From NCBI RefSeq assembly GCF_015706575.1, contig NW_024037074.1:30741334-30805333 (forward strand): DNA of 64,000 bases, written 5' to 3'. Under the pieces are notes generated by a model. The model was not told where the DNA came from. It saw nothing but the letters and a program-made list of their open reading frames with translations, and made no database searches. Source of the DNA: Patiria miniata. Taxonomy: Eukaryota > Echinodermata > Asteroidea > Valvatida > Asterinidae. The translations under genes were made by a program, and so were the position numbers. Shown here piece after piece: positions 11,601 to 23,600 of the stretch (the first letter of the stretch is position 1; each line of letters opens with the position of its first letter).

Positions 11601-14600
11601 TGATTGGCCCGCAGCTTCTGAGATCATTTCAAGCTTGTTTTCTCTTTAAAAGAAAGACAAACAACCTGAAAAGTCATTTGGAGAAAGTATGATTGTTGAA
11701 GAGTACGATTAGTACATCTTTAAGGCACAAAAGGAAGACTTTCAATGTACAATGAAGTTACACTAGAACATTTTGCTATAAATATGGAAATGGTTTGGAA
11801 AAGTCTGATGTATGACAATAAGTCAAACTTCTACCTTCCTTTCAAATAAAACTCTTTCTTGAGAGAATTATTCAGATTTGGTCTTTTCCTGAATTCTCTC
11901 AACACCGTTTTAGGAGCGTGAGGTTTTCCAGAGTCGCGCCACCCAACTGGAAGAGAAGTGTGCCGACCTGAACGCCAAGTGTGTCAGTTCCTCCGCCTCC
12001 AAAGAGAGACTCTTGCAGGAGAAACTGGACCTGCAGCAACTCCTCAATCTTGCCACCCATGAAAAGGAACAAATGAACAAGGTAGTATAAGTAGTTTGGG
12101 CTATTTTTATATTTATTCCAAAAAATGCCCATGGCACTGTAGATTTGCAAGCCTGAAGATATCTGTGGAGAAAAGACAATCAAAAGATATTCAGTTTTAG
12201 AGGTGGTACGAAAGCCAAAGGCAAGTATCTTGAATCAGGCAGGGGCTGAAAACCCAATCCACATGTCGGCCTGGATGGAATTCAAACCTGGGACATTGGT
12301 GGTATGCTTGGAAAATCCCAGACTGGGACCTGGAGTGCTCTGAAACTTGCAAAACTAAATCAGGCCAACTTTACTCACTCTTTAGTCAGCAAATTTCTCC
12401 AAAAATGCCATTGGGCAACGAAAAGGTCCTCAGTATTTCACCAACCAAGTTTGCAGACTTAATTCAATTGTTAAAGGAGACATTTCTTCAATATTTTGCA
12501 CATGAGAGAGAAGTCAGGTAATTTTTAAAATAAAGTAGAAAGATTGCGGGTAACGCCATGTGGAAAGTAATCTCTTCTTGGAAGTATGGTTCTGAAAAGA
12601 ACCGGTTGGTTGAGTGTAGAACTCGACATTTCGGACAGTGTGCTCTGTCCGTCTTCAGGATTTCAAAATGAGGCTAAACACTAGATTGGTACATGTATAA
12701 CCATGGTCCAAATATTTGAACAGACTGACCTCATTCAGTGTCATTAGTCTGGTGGCTGACTATGGAGAAATGTGTAGAAATAGAGACTAGTTCCTGGTTC
12801 ATGCCACATGTTTCTTTTGGTACAGTTGATTGATGCAGTACTGAAGCGGTGTTGGACTGGTTGTTTCATGTGCCAGTCTATTTTCTTGCATTGCATGTTT
12901 TCAATACCTTAAGTTTTTTTGGACTCTCATACATGTATACAGTATTGAGAGTTCAACATTTTGGACTAGGGAAATCCATGTGCACTATTATCACCTATTT
13001 TATGTAAGACACATTGCAGTTGACACAAGTCAATCGCCAGTCAGTTTAAAGTGTCCATGCGATGAATTTTTCTTTGGAACACATTTTGTGCAACTTTCTA
13101 CTCCTCTTAATAAATGTATGAAAAGTATTGGACGTCTCTTTCTGGTTAATGTTTACTGAAAAGTGCAATTCTTTAGATAACTTTAAAATGTCCCTGCTTT
13201 TCTGGACAGCTGAGGGCACTGTTGCTGTGATGTCATTCCAGGAAGACACTGTTCAGATCAGGAATTTTCTGTGTATATTGTGAACCCACAAGTTTGCTCA
13301 TTGAAAACATTTGTGGAAAAAGTTTGCTTACTGGCTTACTGCCATATACTTACACACAGCAAAAAAATCACCAAAGAAAAAAATCTATGACAGGAAAATA
13401 TCCAAAATGCTAGCAACTTTTGGTGCTGTAATAGCTGTAACATTGAGGTTTCTGCCTGGAATGACATCACAGTTTTGCTCATGAATATGTAAATTTGCAT
13501 TAGCATTAAAATCAAAAAGGCACCAAAATACCCTTCAAAATGGCAAAACACACATTGAAAATATGGTTAAATGGGACACAAACGTGCATTTGTATTAAAT
13601 AAATTACATTGTATGGGCCTTTTAAAATAGCAGAAACACTTCAAAGATTGCTGCTGAATCAAAATGGTCTGTAGCAGCTTCCATGGAAATAAAATTGCTG
13701 CAAACTTAAACTGACTGAATTGACCTGAAATTCGAATCATAAAGTTATTAAGAAGGCATGATCCTAGCTGATCTCAAAGACAAACAAAAATGAAACTTAA
13801 AACTGAAATGGATTTAGCTTCGGCATAATCATAGTCTTGAATTTCCTCTTTCTGGTGTTTTTGTTTTTTATCGTGTTCTCTTCAGACGAGACAAACCCTT
13901 GAGGGGAGATTGACGGAGCTCCAACTGGAAGTGACGCAGAGCAAACTGATGGTGGAGAAGAAAGAAGAAGAGATGGATAAAATGATGGAAGAACTCAACG
14001 CTGTCAAGAAGGTTTGATCGGCTTGATGTAAAGTTGTAGTTGAGACTTAAAACGGAATAAAACTTCTGGATTATGAAAAGTATTACATCTCTTCTTTATC
14101 CCTTTTAGTTTCACCACTTTATCCCTTTCTCACAAATGTTTTCAATGAGCAAGTTTTGGGTTCACAATTTGAACAGAAAACCCCTGAACTGAACAGTGTC
14201 TTTCTGAAATGACATTAACTCAACAGCTCCCTCAGTTGTCCGGAAAAGTATGGAAAATGTTAAATAAAGAAGTGCACCTTTCAATAAAATTAACCAAAAA
14301 GGGATGTCAAATAGTTTTCATACATTTAAAAGGAGTAGAAAGTTGCACAAAATGTGTTCCCAAGAAAAAGTCATTGCATGGACCCTTTAGTAAAATCAGT
14401 TTACCAGCCAAATTACAATGCAATGGCTATTACTCTTAGCTGGCGCTCAGCTGATTTCTTCTCAGCACATAAATTTGCTGAACAACACTTTCTGTTAATT
14501 TTGCAAATCGCCTCCTGGTTCACAACCTGCTTGTGTTCTCGTCATGTCTGCTGTTAGGTTAGCGAGGTGCTTTCCTTGGAGCTGGCAGCTGCTAGGACCA

Positions 14601-17600
14601 ACCTCGAGAAGTCCCACGAAGACATCAAACAGTTGAGCGCTGACAAGCGGGCAGTGCAACAACAGCAGACGTACTGGGAGAACGAGGCTAAGAGACTGTC
14701 GACGGAGAAAGACGCACTGGACAAGGTAGGTCAGGGGGGAGGTAGGAAGCAGACCTAATAATCAGAAACCTCAATATCATTGTTCCGTCCACTAAGAAAC
14801 ATTCTGTGTTGCAGTGGAGGTTTGTGATGGATCACAAGTGCATCACAAGTCCAGTCACAAGTAAATGTCAAAAAATCCCAAGTCCAGTCACAAGTACTGG
14901 GGAATGAACAGTAACAACGGAATACCTTTGTCAGTTTCACTTGAATAGCTTGTGAGTTGACTTGGGACGGAATGACTTGTGATGACTTGTGATGATGACT
15001 TGCGATCCATCACAAGTACCTCGACTACAACACTGCATATTAAGAAAATAGAACGTTTAACCCTCCTATGTTAACATACATTCTGTGTCAAGCAGTCCTT
15101 TCAGTCAAAATCATTCAAGTGACTGTTTTCAACAGTTAAGAATTCCCAGCCTACATAAAGCAGGATTGACTGGCTGTGACTGTTTATGTAACTCGATACA
15201 GCTTATGGCTGTGGGTAACTGATAAGCCATGCAGCTGCGCCCACAACTAGCCAGCTTTGTCCGTTCTTGGTCTGTTGACTGAGTTTGACTAGTCACAGTG
15301 CTTGCTTGACATGTGTTCTGACTGCTGGTGACTAGCCTGTGTTAAAAGAATAGCAGGGGAAATGGTTGGAAATTTCGCCACATGACCAAATGGCACTCCG
15401 TACCTCAAATTGTGCCTGGATACTTCTGAAGCACTTTTCTCAAATTTTTGTAATGGTAACACTATGAATAAAGTGCACCATTAGAACGATCTGAAAACAC
15501 TCTTTCAGCTGGTATATGGTTGATGTATGGGCAGCCAAACATACCAACATGCCAGCTTGCTGAAAAGCAGTGAATAAATCTGTGTTGAGGGTGTTGTGTG
15601 TGTGGTTTCCTGTTCGACGAAAGTCGCCAATGGTAAGCAGCAGGGGGTAGTTCCTTGTCGACAAAAGTCGGCCCAGTAAGGCAAGGGTTAATTGAAGATT
15701 TGTGATTCTCTGGTTCTCTGGTTGAATGACACAGGCTCTGGAACAGCACAAGCAGGAATTCATGAGGGAGCGAGAGCAGTTGGAGGAACAGCACCAGACA
15801 ATGAAAGAGAACGTGAAGGAGATCCGAATGGAGAAGAACAAGATGGCCTCCAAGTGCCAAGAACTGGAGACTGTAAGTCACAAACAAACAAACATCCCAA
15901 CAAACAGACTGATAGACAGACAAACAAAATGGCAGGCCCTGTCTGAAATACTCAATTAGTCGATTATTTCCAGCCAGCAGTAACACACATGTCTATGTGA
16001 AGCAGTGTTGTAGTCGAGTACTTTTTTCCGAGTACCTGTTTTTTTCCGAGTACCTTACCTGTTACCATGACGTGAACAGTCCTCTTAAGACCAACCTGAC
16101 CGACCATATAGGCTACTCGGGTTGGGACACACCATTTTGGGGAGCCTGCCCTGGGGGATTAGGATATTCATAAGCACTTATCCTATAACTGGTTCCCATA
16201 AAGGAGCAAAGGTCACTCTGCCTGAGAGATTTCAAGCATAATACTTCGTTTCTAAATTCAATCTGTCCGCTGACAAAAGTATTATCATAATGATGTACCT
16301 GAAATGTTGACTTATTTTATATTTTGAACGGTGAAAATCGGTGAATAAACAGCCGAGAACAATCTTTTCACTGTGGCCGTTTGTGCTGACTCTCGACCGC
16401 AAACTTGCAGTTCCAGAAAGCAGTGTGGCTAATAACAGGTGGTAGTTCATTTAACCTTCAAGTGATTTATGTGCAACAGTGGACTGGGGATCAGAGTTTG
16501 TTTACTTAAGGACCCCCCACAGAGGTCCAAAATGGTGCGTAAAACAAGAAATTTCTTAAGAGGGCTGTTTTCATCATGCCCTGTAGCGCCCTAAACTTTT
16601 CTGCCTGTTACTCCCTGTTCCGCCCCGTACCGCCCCAAACTCTATGGTTTAATAGATTCATCACAGATTAAATACAATGTAAATACAATGTAATACAGTT
16701 ATTAATTGGTAAACTATCGGTCATTGTTAGATGCTTCAACGTGCCAACGATGACCTGCGAGACAGCAGTCTCCAGCATCAGGACGAGATGGAGGAATGGA
16801 AAGCATCATCGGAGCGACTGACCGCCTCCTTGAACCGCAAGGACAGCGAGATCACAGCACTGTCGGAGAAACTTGAAGAAGCACAGGAAAAAGTAAATCT
16901 AGAATTCCTTTTTCTTAAAAAGAAGTTTTTAGTGCAGCAATTTTTCTAGATAGCTTGAAGAGTTCACGCAGCGCTTGTTTCATGCACAACTTGTCACTTG
17001 TGACTGATACCAGGCTACAGGGCGAGTCAAAAAAAGGAGAACCCAAACCCCAAAAATGATATTTCATATTTAAAAAAAATATGTAGCACCAAAAATAATA
17101 ATGCCAATTTCTTAAGCTATTTTTCGATGAAAAAAAATTACTGAAATTGCTCAATCTGAATATCACCATTTAAACGCAATGTCCCTAAACCTGTTTCGTC
17201 AAAAAAAAAGCAATTTATTGTGTATTCTAACTGTTTGGAACAACAAAGAAAATGACACAGAATACTTGTTTCCACAACTGTCAACAACTGTAGTACACAA
17301 TATCTCTATTAACAACCCTGGTTAGGCAAACACTATGATTTATAAAATCAACTTTTTTGAAAAGACAAACCTTCAAAAGGACTATGTTGAATATGTTTAA
17401 CTTTTAAACTAAGGTTTTATCACTGGTAATGTTTGAAGACAATTGCGATGATGATCCTTGAAATTGCATTTTGAACAAAAGAGGTTTTAGGATCATTTTG
17501 TTTAAAGGGTGATATTCTTTGAAGGGATTGAGGAATTTCAGTAATTTTTCATCTAAAAGTAATATGAAATTGGCTTTCCAGTCATTGTTTTTGGTGCTAC

Positions 17601-20600
17601 ATACTTTTTTGAAATATGAAATATAATTTTGGGGGTTTGGGTTCCACTTTTTTAAAACTCGCCCTGTAGTTTATGCGCGTTGGGACCAGCTTCACTAGGC
17701 TTACGCGATCTTGTGGTTTTGTTTACAGTATGTACAACTGAAGTCGGAGCTACAGACAGCCAGGATCAAGCAGGAGCAGTATGCAGAGTACCGCGAGGAG
17801 GCGGATCGGCTGAGAGAGGAGAACAAACAGCTAGCTCAGGATCACGCAGAGGATCAGCAAGTCATACATCTCCTGGAGATGCAGAAGAATATCCTTTCAA
17901 AGGGACAGGTAGGCGAAAAAAAAGGAAGAAACACTATTTACCAAAACAAAAAGTAAGGACGCCAATGCTTAAACTCTCATTTGGAACACTTGATGATAGA
18001 CTCTGCAAAAGTACCCCCTCAACGGTTACACAAGGGAGAGTTTGGGGAGACCATCATATTTGCTTCATCATAAACATGTATCCAAAAATGTTAGTGTTCA
18101 CTTTGGTAGTCTCATTAAGTAGATTAATTTCTTTGTTTTCTTCAGAAACATGTAAACATTGGTACACACACATGCTGGAAATTGTATCCTCGTTGAGTCA
18201 TTTCTTTGTTTTCGTGTACTAAAATTTTGGAATGTGAAAATCTAGTTTCAAACTGCTCCTATTTTACCAGAATTAATTCCTTGGCTGAAATTCGGACATA
18301 ATATCCCTTACATAGAATACTTCAATTTGAAACGATCAACACACCTTGGAAATTCCTAGTATTTGAGTAACATCCATATATCTATTTCGTGAAAACCTTG
18401 TGGAGACGTATTCACCTATAGAAATTGCCCTGTGGAGACCTTTACAATCTTTTGTTCCCTGTTATACACATGTCTCCATGGAATCTCAAGATCTATTTGT
18501 TCCCAGCTTTGCATGAAAATTTGAGTGCACCATCACATGTTTGACCAGGGGCGAAAGCCCGTTGTGAATTACCATTGTACTTTGGCTTCAGGTTATTTTG
18601 TCAGCACCTTGCCTTTTTTTTTTAATCAAAAGAGGGCCTTCAAACAGTTTTTATTGAAATAAAGTTGATGTCTCTTTTTGCCATATTGAATTGTCTGGCA
18701 CTAAGGCAGTCGGCTTACTTTTGGAAATGTAACTATTGCAGTAAATAGCCTAGTGACATAATTTGTTTGATGTTAACAATTGAAATTTTGCTTTAGAGTC
18801 CCGGAGGTCAGCGGATGACAGCAGAGCAGCTCCAAGCTCAGGTAGACCATCTCAGAGCTGAGCTGGGATTAGCAGAGTAAGTACAACTCATATAATAGAG
18901 GGGCTTAACCTTAATCCTTTCCTAATCTGATCAGGGGTTCTCCCCCATGTTCCTTTGCATTTAATTTTTGTTTTTCTTGTCCCAAGTCTCAGTGAGTTTC
19001 TGGCTGAAACACATGCCTGAACACCCATCTTTGTAAACACCGGCAATCGTGGACCCCCTATATATTGTCCCTTATCCTCATTCCTTTGTTTGTACTCTAA
19101 CTTTTTAGCAACAGCTCTCATTGGTTTTGTACAAGAATTTCAATCGTGGACTATCGGTCAATCGTGGACCCTTTTTGCCCTAACCTTTTTGTCCCTAGTC
19201 CATGATTGCCGTTGTTTACATACTCACCCATACTTGTTCCATAGTTGTGGAGACTACACACGAGTTGTCCCATGGTACTATGGGGACCGAAGCGCTATTG
19301 GGACAGCAGAAAGTCCCCATAACTCGGTCCTAATTTTGCCTGACAATAAAAAACTTTCCCGGTGACGGCCCGCCCACACGCTTACTTACCATCTTTACCT
19401 ACTGTGGGACATTCCTTTGTATTTGTGTAAAAAAAAGTCTTTTTACTAGCACTGTAAACACTCTTTCAACTCGAATTTTTCGATCATGATTTCTTTGACT
19501 GTTCCTCTTCATTTTGCGACGGATAACCCTGACCCCAAAATGACTCTAAAACTGTTTTTCAGAGAGGGGGAAACGTTGTGTGGACGTGGGCAAGTCCACA
19601 AAACGTTCACGCTTCCTGCACCCTGTGGACCTCTTTTGTTCACAGGCCCACGAAGAGTCTGCAAAGTTAGAGCATCAATTTCTTTGTGAGATGTCAAAAA
19701 AATGTATTAATTCATTAAACTTTTATTTATTTTGCGTTAGGGATAAAGTAAACGAGTTGAGAGAGGAGCTAGCCAGAGAGAGAGCCCAGGCCTCCCTGGG
19801 TCTAGACATGACGGACGGAGTCACCAGACGGTCTGCTAGGAGTACGCCCGTACCCTGCCACAATTGCCAAGAACTGGCTGATCAAATCCTGAAACTACAG
19901 GAACTCAATTCCTTGCTGTCAGAAAGGATCCAAAGAGTGAGTTACGTCCGTTTCAGTCCGAACTTTTCCAAATATTTCAATTATTTTGAAGTTTAAAACA
20001 GTTAGTAGCAACTGCACCGGAAAGATCGACTGTTGTAGACATTTGAAACGAGTGTCAACATTTACCAATAATGCACTGCAAATTTTAATCTCTTGGAGGC
20101 GCTCTCTATTTTGAATCAATTTTTCAGGGTGAAAATTGAAAGTAGGAAAGGTAGTGATCGTTACACAGCCAAAAAGAACAAAATCTTAGTAAAGTGCCAG
20201 GAAAAAAATTAGTTTATCAAAAAGAAATAGACATAAATTTGTGTTAATTTAAGATTGTTCTTTTGGAAAGGGATATGCAACATTTGCTTTTGCTGTAATT
20301 TTCAGAAATCGATGGATTTGGAGGGTTAGTATTTTATACCAAAGATTTGTTACACTGACTTGTTTGAAGTTTGATGTTCGTAGATGCTGGCAAAACCAAG
20401 AAAAACAGTCATGTTCCTGTAGTCTGGTTCAATTGACCCCACGTAAGATGAAACAGAGCAATTTATAGTTGTCGGGGAACTGTAAGGTCAGGGAAGCAGT
20501 CTATAGCTGGCTTGTACCTGTTCATACATGTAGGTGTTTAATCGATTGCAAACAAAATGCGGACTAACTAATATGGTAAATTAGGGGTTAGGGTTAAAAA

Positions 20601-23600
20601 AAACCCACAGTTTTTTCCAACGTCGGTCGGCCAACCAGCTTGGAAATTGATACAAAAATACCACTTTTCTTGAAAATGACAGCACACCATGCCATGATTT
20701 TACAGGATGCTTTAGACTGTCATTCACTAACAGTCCAGTAAAGTATTTCATAATAATTTGGTAGTTTTGTTTTTTGATGTTTGCAAATGTTGTATATTCC
20801 CTTTAAATCTCAATCTGATATAAATTATGTGTGTTGTCAGAAATCCCTTGACTGCTTTGACCCTAACTTCCTAGCATGATTTACTAGGAATCATACCCAT
20901 TCGGCAGATTCCAACACCATATTGGAAACTGCACACACATATTTTTGACCTTGATTCTTGAGGTGTGCCAACCCAGTGTAAAAGACTGTTAGTTTAGGGG
21001 TACTGTACCCATCCTGACAGATTCCAACAAAACCTGCCGTTGGGGTTTGATGGGTTGAGTTCTGTTAGGGTGAACAACGTTTTCACACTGAAGCAACAAT
21101 ATGTTTTTGTTTTATGATATTCTTTTAATTTTGTTTATCCACACTCAGATGGAGAATGAAAGCCATCAGACTTCCCTGCGGTCCAAAGCCGTCTCCGATC
21201 TTCAAGACAAATGCCGACACCTTGGCGAGAAGTCGCAATCCCTGGAGGAAGGCAACCGGCAACTGTCGGCCAAAGTCACGCACCTGGAGACCGAGAGACG
21301 CAACCTGCAAAACCAGGCCATGGACTCTATGTCAAAAGTCGAATACGACCAGTAAGTATGAACGCAATGTTTCTTTAGGCTGATTTTCATTCAGCCGCCG
21401 AAAGCCGCTCTGGGGTCGACCTTGCGAAGACACAGAACAGCCAGTTACTGACTTTTCAGGAATCAAAATGCACCTGAGCTACGTCCCTCAGGAACATTGT
21501 TTGCAACCTGAGTGTAACTGCGATGATATTAATATGATTGGCATCAGAGTTGTAGTCGAGTACTTTCCGAGTACCAGCTTGATGGCTACCAGAGATTATG
21601 ATGATTTGGTATGGAGAAAGCTGCATAATGCAGACACTGAACAGTAAATCCCCACCAACAGAAATTAAACACTTTAGACAATCAGAATCTTGTATGAACT
21701 AACCTTTTTAAGACAAAAGTATTCGGAAAGTACTAGCCAAGTACTTTTCAAGTACTTTTAGGTTACTTCTGACCCAAAAGGTTAATTCAAAAAGGGTTTT
21801 ATGTAACCAAAGTCTCAAATTAATTTGTTCTCTAAAACTGACTTAATTTTGCTGTCTACTGTCAATGTTTCTCTTGCGTTGTTTGCAAGAAACAGCTCAA
21901 TACTTGGTAATATAACAGAAGTACTCGGAAAGTACTCAGAAAGTACTCGGAAAGTACTCGGAAAGTACTCGACTACAACTCTTGTTTGGCATCAGTTGGT
22001 GCTCACGAAAATTAACAGTTGCAAGAGTAGAAAAATGTCAACTTCTGCATTGTGACAAAACGTGTTCCCGACAGGCGGGAATCAATCACAGTAGACCTGT
22101 GTGAAGTTTCGACGTAGTGCGAGCATCCGGAATCAGGCTAATTTTATTGTAAATCGTCATCGCGTCATGGGTGACGTGAGAATGGTTGTGAGTTTTCTGC
22201 GTCAAGAAACCACTTGTTCCACAATAATCACACAATTGCTCAGTTTTGTTACCTGAGCATGACTTTTTTGGTTGATACCAATGGTTTTGTCACGGTGTAA
22301 GAAAAACGCAGGTCGATTTGAGGGTGGCTTAAGCCGAAAAAATGTGGGAAAAAAAATATGTTAAGCATAATATGATATTTTGGCTAGTAACCTGTTTTTG
22401 TTAACAAGTCTTTATTTGGGAAAAAAAAACGAGTAACCTTAGCACCTTTTTAGCTTAACCTAAAGAAAATAATGTGAGAAATAAGAAATTCCACGAAAAC
22501 TGTGACAATTTTTCTACGCTGCGCGCAGGATGGAGAGGGAACGAACACGGCTCAAGCTGGATTACGAACGGTTGAAGTCGGACTACAACGAGCTGGAAGG
22601 GCGCCACCAACGATTCGTCACAGATCACTTATCGAGGACGCTGGACAGCACGGGCCTTGGTGCGTCGCTGTCTGCACAGGATCACAGAGGTACATGTACA
22701 ATAGATAGGATTGCCTGATTGTGCACCCTCAAAACAATATCAAGCAAGCTCGTCAAATTAAATTAAGTTTTTGCCCTTCACCGAAGTATAAGCACTGTAT
22801 ACTCAGTGTGTTACCTCCCGAGTGAAAGTTGGAAAAAATCACTCGGGTGGGACTCGACCACCAAGCTAACAAGATCGGTTGGCTGGTTCGAATCTGATGT
22901 ACATAGCAGCGGGTACCGCATTAACTATTCACAAGATGGAATTTTTGCGTCGGGGTGATGTGAGTCAAATTAGGTTTTGCCCTTCACCGACGTATAAACA
23001 CTGTATACTCAGTGTGTTACCTCCCGAGTAACAAATAAGCTGCAATATTTTGGGGGGAATGATTCATCCAATCAGGAAAGATATTTATTACACAACGACC
23101 AATTGAAACAAGTGCTGCTTTTTCATTATGTCTACAGTCTTAATTTGTCATTTATTAGGAGTGTAGTGAATTTGGGGTGAGGGTAGTTTTGCTTTCTTTG
23201 ATGTTTTAGCTTTTCTTTATTTGGTTCCTTCTACGTTTTGCAACAATGGTCATTTCTCTTTTGGAAGAGGGAGTGGCTTGATATTGCTTCTTAGATATTT
23301 ACTGTGCTGCTCTGTTCTCACCCCTTGTTCTCATTGCTACAGTCACTGTGGACAAAAATTTAAAAAACAGTGTCTTTGTTTTATGGAGTACTGAAGTGTG
23401 ACGTCATTTAGAACCAGAAAGTGTAGGGCAAACGAATGGAGTACTCGGGCGTCTTGGTTCTCGGGCTGAATCACGCGCTAATGTGTTTTACACACATTTT
23501 GTGCGTGTGCACTTTGGTACTCCATTACTTTCAACTCAACAAGTCTTGAACCAATTAAAATTATGTTTGCGGTATATTAAAGCTATAAAATTAAGGTTTT

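Noticed and set aside
15440-15986. Minus-strand frames of 137 and 174 codons
   Set aside because: They lie opposite exon 11 and its introns; no motif, no splice support.
17680-18222. 180-codon plus-strand frame as a gene
   Set aside because: A wrong-frame read of exon 13 running into the intron.
22840-22900. tRNA gene near GGTCGAGTCCCACC
   Set aside because: Only a B-box-like string; no acceptor or anticodon arm could be drawn.
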